This document shows positions 1 through 6,390 of a stretch of 21,564 nt of DNA, piece after piece. A model generated the notes under the pieces. That model was given only the letters and a program-made list of their open reading frames with translations. It did not search any database and was not told the DNA's origin. Source of the stretch: an uncultured Flavobacteriales bacterium (GTDB lineage: Bacteria > Bacteroidota > Bacteroidia > Palsa-965); the NCBI GenBank assembly GCA_946478675.1, contig CAMLEF010000034.1, positions 1 through 21,564 on the forward strand, read 5' to 3'. Position 1 is the stretch's first letter, and each line of letters starts with the position of its first letter. Both the position numbers and the translations under genes were made by a program.

Positions 1-1
1 C

Positions 2-49
2 GTCGAATGGGACCAGCCGCGCTTCAAGGAGCGGGACAAGGTTACCTAG
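2..49 (+). CDS. 3' end of an unidentified + strand gene (partial)
   Basis: Reading frame 2 is open from the window edge and ends at a TAG at 47-49, giving the tail VEWDQPRFKERDKVT. The composition (charged, with W and F) looks like a genuine protein C-terminus. The stop overlaps the last codons of the converging membrane-protein gene by 8 bp. With only 15 residues I cannot identify the product, and the frame could be open by chance. Confidence 0.3.
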   Translation, partial: VEWDQPRFKERDKVT

Positions 50-1130
50 GCAGTTTCGCGCGGAACCGCGCACTGTCGACGCTCCACGCGCCCGGCCCGG
101 CCGCGGCGAGATAGAGGAACACGAAGCAGAACAGGATCGCGGCCTCGCCCATGTTGACCGCCGGATAGAGGCCCATCCTCGCGTGCACGAACCAATAGGC
201 ATAGGCCATTTCCCCGGCCGCGATGAACGCAGCGACACGGGTGAACAGCCCAAGCGTCACGAGCACGCCGGTGACCAGCACCTGGTACGCGCCGATCCCG
301 CCCGGCGTAAACACCACGCCGAACGTGCCGAACAGCAGCAGGATGAGCGCCGTGTTGAATGAAAGTCCGGAAGTGACGGGCAAACAGAAGAAGCAGATGT
401 AAAGCGAAGAAAGGTAGCCGCTCCAGATGAACAGCGAATGAAAGATGAACCAGCCCGGTTTCGGAACGCGGCGCACGGCGAGGATCCCGTTTTTGAATCC
501 GCCGAGGAAGTTGCCGACTTTGCCGGTGATGAGCGCGCGGATCTTTTTGCGGAAGATCCAGAAGAACGCAACGATCGCCACCAGCACCACGACCAGCACG
601 ATCATCGCCGTTTGGTTCGCTGCGAGCCTGCCGAATTTTTCCTGCGCTGGATGCCAGATGTGCTCTGTCCAGAGCGACTCGAGCTGCGCGAATTCCACCA
701 CGATCACGATGATGAAGACGAGCAGCAGGCAAAGCGTATCGATGAGTCGCTCGACGACTACGGTTCCGAAGGCTTCGCTGAAAGGAATTTCGTCGCTCGT
801 TTTCAGCACGCCGCACCGGATCACTTCGCCGGAGCGCGGGATGCCGTAGTTGGCGAGATAACCGATCATCACCGCATAGAAACGGCTGCCGAGACCGGCT
901 TTATGCCCGAGCGGAGTAAGCAGTTGCTGCCAGCGGATCGCGCGGGAAAGGTGCGCGAGCATGCCGACGAATACCGCCACTGCGAACCAGCCGTAATTGG
1001 CCGTGCGCAGCGCCGCAAAAAACTGCGATTTCTGATCCGGTGTAAAACGGTTGAATTGCCAGTACATCAACCCGAGTCCGAGGCCGAAAAAAACAATGAG
1101 CTGTAACGCCTGTTTTACTTTCGGCTTCAA
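42..1130 (-). CDS. YbhN/UPF0104-type integral membrane protein (LPG synthase transmembrane-domain family)
   Basis: The 362-aa polytopic inner-membrane protein has about eight hydrophobic segments. It resembles the lysylphosphatidylglycerol synthase transmembrane-domain (flippase-like, PF03706) family. Recognisable family features are the N-terminal LQLIVFFGLGLGLMYWQF helix, the segment around SRAIRWQQLL, the GYLANYGIPRSGEVIRC loop and the FGTFGVVFTPGGIGAYQ segment. The soluble synthase domain of MprF is absent, so a lipid-flipping or envelope role is only an inference. The start is a TTG, 2 nt after the panD stop. It is preferred over the next ATG (residue 22) because it keeps the whole first membrane helix, and I recall homologues beginning similarly (MK..K..LQ). 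The gene is probably co-transcribed and translationally coupled with panD. Confidence 0.85.
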   Translation of the reverse strand: MKPKVKQALQLIVFFGLGLGLMYWQFNRFTPDQKSQFFAALRTANYGWFAVAVFVGMLAHLSRAIRWQQLLTPLGHKAGLGSRFYAVMIGYLANYGIPRSGEVIRCGVLKTSDEIPFSEAFGTVVVERLIDTLCLLLVFIIVIVVEFAQLESLWTEHIWHPAQEKFGRLAANQTAMIVLVVVLVAIVAFFWIFRKKIRALITGKVGNFLGGFKNGILAVRRVPKPGWFIFHSLFIWSGYLSSLYICFFCLPVTSGLSFNTALILLLFGTFGVVFTPGGIGAYQVLVTGVLVTLGLFTRVAAFIAAGEMAYAYWFVHARMGLYPAVNMGEAAILFCFVFLYLAAAGPGAWSVDSARFRAKLPR

Positions 1131-1132
1131 GG

Positions 1133-1486
1133 TCAGGGCTTGATCTGGTTAGTAGCGGTGTCGGGGAAAACGATGTGCGGGCGGAATGATTTCGCTTCTT
1201 CGAAATCCATATCGGCATACGACACGACGATCACGTGATCCTCCGGGGAGAATTTCAGCGCCGCGGGGCCATTCAGGCAAACAACTCCCGAGCCGCGCGC
1301 GCCTTTGATTGCGTAGGTAATGATGCGCTCGCCGTTGCGGTAGTTGAATACGTGCACCTGCTCGTTCTCGATGAGGTTAGCCGCGTCCATCAGGTTCTCG
1401 TCCAGCGTAATGCTGCCGATGTAGTCCAGGTTGGCTTCTGTCACCCGGGCGCGGTGGATTTTCGATTTCAGCACCTGTATTCTCAT
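1133..1486 (-). CDS. panD: Aspartate 1-decarboxylase (pyruvoyl enzyme)
   Basis: The 117-aa protein is full length for PanD, which decarboxylates L-aspartate to beta-alanine for pantothenate and CoA synthesis. The self-cleavage site is visible as [10 protein letters not shown], with Gly24-Ser25; Ser25 should become the pyruvoyl group. Other family residues are present: Lys9, Arg54 and Tyr58 in [10 protein letters not shown], and Asn72 in the CLNGPAA segment. An in-frame extension upstream to 1636 exists, but the ATG at 1486 gives the standard N-terminus [13 protein letters not shown]. It also lies 8 nt after a promoter-like TACCTTTG box. No Shine-Dalgarno sequence is evident. The membrane-protein gene follows after 2 nt. 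panB and panC are not in the window. Confidence 0.97.
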   Translation of the reverse strand: MRIQVLKSKIHRARVTEANLDYIGSITLDENLMDAANLIENEQVHVFNYRNGERIITYAIKGARGSGVVCLNGPAALKFSPEDHVIVVSYADMDFEEAKSFRPHIVFPDTATNQIKP

Positions 1487-1494
1487 AGCGGGAA

Positions 1495-1502
1495 CAAAGG
1501 TA
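1495..1502 (-). promoter_or_regulatory. Bacteroidota-type -7 element for panD (TACCTTTG)
   Basis: The minus strand reads TACCTTTG, a perfect match to the TAnnTTTG -7 consensus. It lies 8 nt before the panD ATG, which implies a very short or absent 5' leader. No TTTG is seen at the usual -33 distance. The upstream side of the box directly abuts the large palindrome at 1503-1584. Confidence 0.5.
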
Positions 1503-1584
1503 ACTAAAACAGTCGGGCGGTCGTCGGCGGTCAGTTGTCCGTTCTGAAAAGCCCGACAACCGACCGACCGGCCAACCGTTTTAG
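1503..1584. repeat. 82-bp imperfect palindrome with GGTCG-like short repeats
   Basis: The outer arms are perfect: ACTAAAAC at 1503-1510 pairs with GTTTTAGT at 1577-1584. Inside are GTCGGGC at 1512-1518 with GCCCGAC at 1551-1557, and repeated GGTCG / CGACC units (for example CCGACCGACC in the right half), so several registers of pairing are possible. On the + strand it is followed by a run of six Ts (1586-1591), as in an intrinsic terminator, but no gene reads into it from that side. On the minus strand it sits immediately upstream of the panD -7 box. It may be an operator, an antisense terminator or an interspersed repeat; the sequence does not decide. Confidence 0.6.
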
Positions 1585-1915
1585 TCTTTTTTAAGATTCC
1601 TTCCGCTTTTAAAACACGCAAGGCCTTTCTTTGCATCTAAAAGGCTGGTAATCTTGCGGCTGAATGCTATGCATGCAGGGTAATCGAACGCCTCTTCCGG
1701 CCAAACTGTCAGAGCCTTGTTAATAAGCAACCCGAACCCGCCCGTAACCGCCGCGTATAATCCGACCAAACGCCACCGCGCCGCCCGGCCGAAAAACCTA
1801 CCTCGCCTTCCATCCCCGACCCTTCATAACCGCAGTTTCCTGTTTCTTCAACAGCTTTGCCGCCTGCTGAGCAGCGCAAGGCCTGCATTTCTATTGTCAA
1901 CCAACCATACCACAT

Positions 1916-4345
1916 ATGGCACCCAGACCGAAAGAAGTCAAACGCAAGCTCGACGAGCTGTACTGGAAAACCGATGAGCTCCGCAAGGACCTGATCGGGC
2001 TTCACAACTTACTTGTCGAGGCGGATTTCTTCAATGAGTCAAAAGAGCAACCGTATTCGGATAACTATCGGAACCAGGCGCCGCCTGTTGTTCCGCCGGT
2101 AATGCCGCCTGTTGTTCCGCCTGTCGTTCCGCCGCAACAGCAGCCGCAGGTCATCCAGGAGCGCAAGCCGCAGCCGCAATTCCAGCCGCAACCGCAACCG
2201 GTAAAAACGTTTACGCCGCCACCGCCTCCTCCTCCGAAACGGGAAGAGAAAAGTTTTCTCGAGCGTTATCCCGACCTGGAGAAATTCATCGGCGAGCGGC
2301 TCATCACGTTCATCGGTATCGCCGTGCTCGTGACGGGCATCGCCTTCTTCGTGAAATACGCGATCGACAAAAACTGGATTCCCCCGGCAGGTCGTACGGC
2401 GATCGGAATTCTTGCGGGCGGTGTGCTGCTCGGTTTTGCACATCGTCTTCGTAAAGCGTTCACCGTTTTCAGCTCGGTGCTGGCAGGAGGCGGCATTGCA
2501 GTACTCTACTTCGCGATCTCGTATTCGTTCCAGGTGTACCATCTTTTCCCGCAGGAAGTCGCCTTCGGATTACTCGTGGTCGTCACCGGTTTCACCGTGC
2601 TGCTCTCCATCGCTTACGACCGGAAAGAACTGGCCGTGCTCGCGCTCGTCGGAGGATTCACGACACCATTGATGGTCGCCACCGGGCAGGGAAATTTCAA
2701 CGTGCTCTGCACCTACATGCTGATCCTCGATCTCGGCATGCTCGCGCTGGCGTATTATAAAAAATGGCACCTCGTCAACATCGTCAGCTACGGGTTCACG
2801 GTATTGCTGTTCACCGCCGCATTGCTGCATGATGTCGATACTGCCGTCGCACCGCATTACACTTCTGCGCTCGTGTTCGCCACGCTGTTCTACTTTACGT
2901 TCTTCGTGATGAACGTCATCAACAACCTGCGCCACCGCGTAAAGTTCAACGCTGGGGAAGTCATCGCGTTGCTTTCGAATTCGTTCCTGTATTACTCGTG
3001 CGGCTATTTCGTATTGCACGCAATGCACGCAGAAATTTACCAGGGACTTTTCACGCTGATGGTAGCGCTCTTCAATTTCGGATTCGCTTTCGCGCTGTTC
3101 CGCCGCCAGGAAGTCGACCGCACGCTGGTGTATTTCCTCATCGGTCTTGTCGTGACGTTCGTGTCGCTCGCGGGACCGGTACAGCTCGAAGGCAATCACA
3201 TCACGCTCTTCTGGGCGGCCGAAGCGGCATTGCTCTACTGGCTGTGGCAACGCAGCAAAGTTCCGCTCATCCGTATTGCGTCGATGCTCATCAATGGTGC
3301 GATGCTTTTCAGTCTCGGCATGAACTGGTTCAACGTGTACGTCATGAAACACGGTGTTACACTTCCGCTCGACGTGCTGCTGAACAAAGGTTTCGTCACC
3401 GGGATTTTCGCCGTAGCGTCATTATCGGTAACGTCGCTGCTGCTGCGGAAAGAAACGGAACCGTTCATGGTCACCGGTTGGGAAACGCCGAACTACCGCA
3501 GCACGGTGAACGTGTTTGCTTTCGTGCTGCTGTTCTTCACCGGGTTGTTCGAGCTGTATTTCCAGCTGCAGGGACATAACGTTTCCGGCGCAGCCACTGC
3601 GATCTATATTTCCGGTTACATCGCGCTGTACCTGCTTGCTTCCTGGATGGCGTTGCGTCCGTTGGGCATGGAATACCTGCGCTGGACGGCCGGTGTGGCG
3701 GTGATCGTCCTGATGGTCGCGTACGTGTACTTCCCGCATTATTACACACTGCGGGTGCGGAATGAAATGCTGCTGCGCGATGGTGCTGCTGCGCCGTTCT
3801 TATTCCATTATCTCGCTACGGCAACGTTAATCGTCATGGCGTTGCTCGTCGGCCGACAGCTGATGCGCACGGAAACGAGATACGAGGAGGCGAACGGATT
3901 TTATCTCTGGCTGATGTGCTTCTTCTTTGTGTTCGTCGTCAGCGCAGAGATCGATCATTTCGCCGTGCTGCAGGGCTTCCAGGCTTCGGCCGATTTTGCG
4001 CAGAATCCCGCGCTGGGCAATATCCAGATCAATGAACTTACGGCCCAGAGCCACAAGATCCTGTTCCCGATCGCGTGGGGCATCTGTTCGTTCATCATGA
4101 TCGCGATCGGCATGCGCAAGCGTGTGCGGCAGCTTCGCATCATTGCGCTGGTGCTGTTTTTCGTCGCCATCGTGAAGCTGATCCTGCTCGGTATCTACGG
4201 CGAATCGCAGGCCGGCAAGATCATCGCGTTTATTCTTTGCGGCGTGATCCTGCTGCTGGTATCGTTCATGTACCAGAAGCTGAAAAAGATGATCATGGAC
4301 GATGATAAACCTTCTGATAAAAACGAAAGCCATGAATCCGCTTAA
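1916..4345 (+). CDS. DUF2339 polytopic membrane protein
   Basis: The 809-aa protein has three parts. Residues 1-40 are a charged, probably coiled-coil start (PKEVKRKLDELYWKTDELRK). Residues about 50-115 are a proline/glutamine-rich linker with repeated PPVVPP units. From about residue 125 on there are more than 20 hydrophobic segments. The segment EKFIGERLITFIGIAVLVTG followed by FFVKYAIDKNWIPP is the hallmark entry into the DUF2339 membrane core. Function is unknown; it is an inner-membrane protein. The ATG at 1916 gives a sensible charged start. The stop overlaps the start of the DUF3999 gene by 14 nt, a pairing consistent with a joint envelope function, though that is inferred. The C-terminus is hydrophilic (DDDKPSDKNESHESA). 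Confidence 0.9.
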   Translation: MAPRPKEVKRKLDELYWKTDELRKDLIGLHNLLVEADFFNESKEQPYSDNYRNQAPPVVPPVMPPVVPPVVPPQQQPQVIQERKPQPQFQPQPQPVKTFTPPPPPPPKREEKSFLERYPDLEKFIGERLITFIGIAVLVTGIAFFVKYAIDKNWIPPAGRTAIGILAGGVLLGFAHRLRKAFTVFSSVLAGGGIAVLYFAISYSFQVYHLFPQEVAFGLLVVVTGFTVLLSIAYDRKELAVLALVGGFTTPLMVATGQGNFNVLCTYMLILDLGMLALAYYKKWHLVNIVSYGFTVLLFTAALLHDVDTAVAPHYTSALVFATLFYFTFFVMNVINNLRHRVKFNAGEVIALLSNSFLYYSCGYFVLHAMHAEIYQGLFTLMVALFNFGFAFALFRRQEVDRTLVYFLIGLVVTFVSLAGPVQLEGNHITLFWAAEAALLYWLWQRSKVPLIRIASMLINGAMLFSLGMNWFNVYVMKHGVTLPLDVLLNKGFVTGIFAVASLSVTSLLLRKETEPFMVTGWETPNYRSTVNVFAFVLLFFTGLFELYFQLQGHNVSGAATAIYISGYIALYLLASWMALRPLGMEYLRWTAGVAVIVLMVAYVYFPHYYTLRVRNEMLLRDGAAAPFLFHYLATATLIVMALLVGRQLMRTETRYEEANGFYLWLMCFFFVFVVSAEIDHFAVLQGFQASADFAQNPALGNIQINELTAQSHKILFPIAWGICSFIMIAIGMRKRVRQLRIIALVLFFVAIVKLILLGIYGESQAGKIIAFILCGVILLLVSFMYQKLKKMIMDDDKPSDKNESHESA

Positions 4346-5693
4346 GTTCCCCGCTCGTCGTATGCGTATTGCGCCCGTGTTGCTTTGGATGGCTGTGTTC
4401 CTGCTGTGGCTCGTTGCTGCTGCAGACGCGCAAACGTTCCGCAAAGAAGCGCCCGTTGCGCCTGTTCCTGCCGATGGATTCTATCGCGTGCTGCTGCCGC
4501 CTTCGGTAACGTCGAACCTGAAACAGGATTTTTCCGACGTGCGCATTTACGATAAAGACAGCATCGAAACGCCGTATCTCGTTTACAAAGACGAAGCGCA
4601 CCAGGGCGTCGACCGTTTCGTCACGTACCAGATCGTGGAGAAACATCTCGTGCACGGCTGCTGCTCGCACATCACCGTTCGCAACAGTCTCGGCAATGCG
4701 ATCGATCACATCGTGCTCGAAGTGAACAACGCCGATGCGAGCCGCGAAATGACGCTCAGCGGCAGCTACGACGGAGAGAACTGGTATGCCGTGAAAGATC
4801 ATTTCACCGTCAGCTCGTTCAACACGATGGAAAAAGGCGAACGCAAAACCACCAGCCTCATCCGCTTCGATTTTCCGCTGACGGATTATCGTTTCTACCG
4901 TTTCGATTTCGACGATTGGTACTGGTGGTGGCACGATTACGATTATCATCATTATCCCGTTTTCGTCGTGCGCGCCGGTTATACCGAACCGACGTTCATC
5001 CCCGAAGAATGTCTCGAATTGCCGAAGCCGTCGATCGTGCAAACGGACAGCATGAAGCGGAAAGAAAGTTACGTGCGCATAAATTTTCCCGAAGACGAAT
5101 ACGTCGATCACGTGCGTTTCAGCATCAGCACGAAGAAAAAAGGGAAAGATTATTATCGTGCAGCCGCTTTATACGAAGTAGTAGAACGAAATGTAAACGG
5201 GAAAAAGATAACGGAAGAAATTCCGGTCGGCACCACCATTCTTTCTTCGGTGAATGAAAACGAGATCAACCTCAGCACGGAACGGGTGCGCGCGCTGGTG
5301 TTGCGCATCAGCAACGAAGACAACCAGCCGCTGATCGTCGATTCGGTAAAAGCGTTCCAGGTGAAGCATTACCTCGTCGCGGAATTGGAGAAGGACAATC
5401 ATTACGTGATGCGTTTCGGCAACGACAGCCTGTATGCCCCTTCGTATGAGCTGCGTTATTTCAAAGCGAAAATTCCTGCTGCACCGCCCGTCGTTTCTCC
5501 CGGCGCCGTCACCGACATCTCGACGAAAAACATCTCGCCGCAGACGATGAAAGGTCTCGCCAAAAACGACCAGCTGAAAGCAGCGGTAGAAACATCACTG
5601 CTCCACGACAAGCGTTTCATCTGGATCGCCATTGGAGCCGTCGTGCTGCTGCTCGGTTTTATGACGACGAAGATGCTGAAGGAGATGAAATAG
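4332..5693 (+). CDS. DUF3999-like exported, membrane-anchored protein
   Basis: The 453-aa protein begins MNPLKFPARRMRIAPVLL. It has an N-terminal signal/anchor helix ending near AAADAQ and one C-terminal membrane helix (FIWIAIGAVVLLLGFM) before a short basic tail. The bulk should therefore lie in the periplasm. The middle looks like a beta-sandwich protein, with segments such as YRVLLPPSVTSNLKQDFSDV and LSGSYDGENWYAVKDH, and resembles DUF3999. A notable aromatic/His/Asp tract, FDDWYWWWHDYDYHHYP, sits near residues 195-210. The start at 4332 overlaps the DUF2339 stop by 14 nt; an earlier in-frame ATG at 4302 would remove the signal-like N-terminus from its usual place. The last 19 codons and the downstream hairpin are partly duplicated at 6007-6104. 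Confidence 0.8.
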   Translation: MNPLKFPARRMRIAPVLLWMAVFLLWLVAAADAQTFRKEAPVAPVPADGFYRVLLPPSVTSNLKQDFSDVRIYDKDSIETPYLVYKDEAHQGVDRFVTYQIVEKHLVHGCCSHITVRNSLGNAIDHIVLEVNNADASREMTLSGSYDGENWYAVKDHFTVSSFNTMEKGERKTTSLIRFDFPLTDYRFYRFDFDDWYWWWHDYDYHHYPVFVVRAGYTEPTFIPEECLELPKPSIVQTDSMKRKESYVRINFPEDEYVDHVRFSISTKKKGKDYYRAAALYEVVERNVNGKKITEEIPVGTTILSSVNENEINLSTERVRALVLRISNEDNQPLIVDSVKAFQVKHYLVAELEKDNHYVMRFGNDSLYAPSYELRYFKAKIPAAPPVVSPGAVTDISTKNISPQTMKGLAKNDQLKAAVETSLLHDKRFIWIAIGAVVLLLGFMTTKMLKEMK

Positions 5694-5756
5694 AAAATTA
5701 AACCACGGAGACACGGGGGCACGGAGTAATGCCATCTTTGGTCCTGTGTCTCCGTG
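5637..5756 (+). repeat. Copy 1 of a duplicated segment: end of the DUF3999 gene plus hairpin repeat
   Basis: Bases 5669-5726 match 6020-6077 with one mismatch over 58 bp, and 5637-5649 match 6007-6019 exactly. The segment includes the DUF3999 stop codon. After it come three 8-bp units CACGGAGA, CACGGGGG and CACGGAGT (5704-5727). The hairpin pairs CACGGAGACACGGG (5704-5717) with CCTGTGTCTCCGTG (5743-5756), with a single G-T pair. It could end DUF2339-DUF3999 transcription, although the T-rich tract follows only after two As. Confidence 0.85.
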
Positions 5757-5763
5757 AATTTTT

Positions 5764-5771
5764 TATTTTGG
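5764..5771 (+). promoter_or_regulatory. Possible -7 element for the 67-aa gene (TATTTTGG)
   Basis: TATTTTGG differs from TAnnTTTG at one defined position and lies 18 nt before the ATG at 5790. It is immediately downstream of the hairpin repeat, so the small gene could have its own promoter. No good -33 element is seen. Confidence 0.25.
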
Positions 5772-5789
5772 TCTTCTAACCACCACAAC

Positions 5790-5993
5790 ATGGCAAGGAA
5801 CGCTAAACCCGATCGCACCACGGTAAAACTCGAACTCACGCTGGAAGAAACCAATACGATCATTCAAGCATTGGGGCTCATGCCTTACATGAGTGTTTAC
5901 AGGATCATTGAAAAAATTCACTTACAGGCGCAGTCAAACAGCGCCGCATTGCTGAGAGGCGAACCGCCGAAAGAGAAGAAGAAAAAGAAGTAG
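5790..5993 (+). CDS. Small hypothetical protein, 67 aa
   Basis: I do not recognise a named family. The protein starts MARNAKPDRTTVKLELTLEE, continues into a predicted amphipathic helical part (TNTIIQALGLMPYMSVYRIIEKIHLQAQ) and ends in a lysine-rich tail. The acidic-amphipathic pattern and the LTLEE..IIQALG motif look like a real, soluble, helical protein with a beta strand at the start. The ATG at 5790 is chosen over the upstream frame extension (5754), which would begin inside the hairpin repeat. It is flanked on both sides by copies of the same duplicated segment, which suggests that it entered, or was captured by, a local rearrangement. Confidence 0.65.
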   Translation: MARNAKPDRTTVKLELTLEETNTIIQALGLMPYMSVYRIIEKIHLQAQSNSAALLRGEPPKEKKKKK

Positions 5994-6006
5994 CCCGGAG
6001 CGTCAC

Positions 6007-6104
6007 GCCGTCGTGCTGCGAAGATGCTGAAGGAGATGAAATAGAAAATTAAACCACGGAGATACGGGGGCACGGAGAAATGCAACCCTTATGTCTCCGT
6101 GGTT
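6007..6104 (+). repeat. Copy 2 of the duplicated segment, with a 19-bp internal deletion
   Basis: This copy carries GCCGTCGTGCTGC (6007-6019), then skips 19 bp present in copy 1 (5650-5668), and continues with 58 bp that match copy 1 except at 6063 (T for C). It keeps the former DUF3999 stop codon but is not translated in any gene here. The repeat units are CACGGAGA (6055), TACGGGGG (6063) and CACGGAGA (6071). The hairpin arms AACCACGGAGA (6052-6062) and TCTCCGTGGTT (6094-6104) are complementary over 11 bp, so the palindrome is retained although the loop has diverged. Confidence 0.85.
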
Positions 6105-6112
6105 ATGAAAGG

Positions 6113-6145
6113 AAAAAAGCCTCCCGTTTCGGAGAGGCTTTTTTT
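6113..6145. terminator. Bidirectional intrinsic terminator
   Basis: The stem GCCTCCCG (6119-6126) pairs with CGG-A-GAGGC (6130-6138), with loop TTT and one bulged A. It is flanked by six As on the left and seven Ts on the right. It therefore ends in a U-run in both directions. It serves the minus-strand tRNA-Gln, which ends about 18 nt away, and any + strand transcript from the 67-aa gene. Confidence 0.85.
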
Positions 6146-6162
6146 GTTGATCATCTTGCTTG

Positions 6163-6235
6163 TTGGCCGACCAGGGCTCGAACCTGGACTCTTCTGAACC
6201 AAAACCAGACGTGTTGCCAGTTACACCATCGGCCA
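6163..6235 (-). tRNA. trnQ: tRNA-Gln (anticodon TTG)
   Basis: The minus strand folds as a full cloverleaf of 73 nt. The acceptor stem is TGGCCGA/TCGGCCA and the D-stem GTGT/ACAC. The anticodon stem is TCTGG/TCAGA with loop TTTTGGT, placing TTG at positions 34-36. The T-arm is CCAGG-TTCGAGC-CCTGG, and the discriminator is A. The 3' CCA is not encoded (CAA follows), so it must be added by a nucleotidyltransferase. It stands alone rather than in a tRNA cluster. Confidence 0.96.
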
Positions 6236-6266
6236 TCAAAATTTGGCAGTTTTGATCAACGGGAGG

Positions 6267-6297
6267 CAAAAGTAAAAACATTTCTGTTTTTCACAAA
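6267..6297 (-). promoter_or_regulatory. TTTG-N19-TACTTTTG promoter of tRNA-Gln
   Basis: On the minus strand, TTTG (6294-6297) is followed after exactly 19 nt by TACTTTTG (6267-6274). This is a complete match to the Bacteroidota consensus TTTG-N19-21-TAnnTTTG. Transcription would start near 6260, about 25 nt before the mature tRNA 5' end. It is the clearest promoter in the window and anchors the phylum assignment. Confidence 0.75.
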
Positions 6298-6348
6298 ATT
6301 TTAGCGCAGGTCTTCTGATTTTAACAGCCCGCCGTTCCTCTAAATACC

Positions 6349-6356
6349 TATCTTCG
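6349..6356 (+). promoter_or_regulatory. Possible -7 element for the DUF2723 gene (TATCTTCG)
   Basis: TATCTTCG matches TAnnTTTG except for one C and lies 34 nt before the ATG at 6391. The same octamer occurs before the GNAT gene. No TTTG is seen at the -33 spacing. Confidence 0.35.
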
Positions 6357-6390
6357 CCCGCAAACCTACCATTAAATTATTCCTTACTCC

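Larger units (their letters stand above)
1487..1915. other. Gene-free divergent region between panD and the DUF2339 gene
   Basis: This 429-bp region separates the divergent panD and DUF2339 genes. It holds the panD -7 box and the palindrome at its left end. From about 1590 to 1915 I see no convincing gene, RNA or promoter. Short open frames across it on either strand have atypical composition and no recognisable protein features. Confidence 0.6.

Noticed and set aside
438..1106. 222-aa + strand open frame opposite the YbhN-type gene
   Set aside because: It is a complement shadow of a clear membrane protein, with no family features.
1581..1769. 62-aa minus-strand frame upstream of panD
   Set aside because: It overlaps the edge of the palindrome and has no recognisable features or start signal; the panD promoter lies downstream of it.
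5637..6104. Insertion sequence or MITE bounded by the repeat copies
   Set aside because: No transposase, no terminal inverted repeats of the whole bracket and no target-site duplication; the copies are direct and include host gene sequence, so duplication is simpler.
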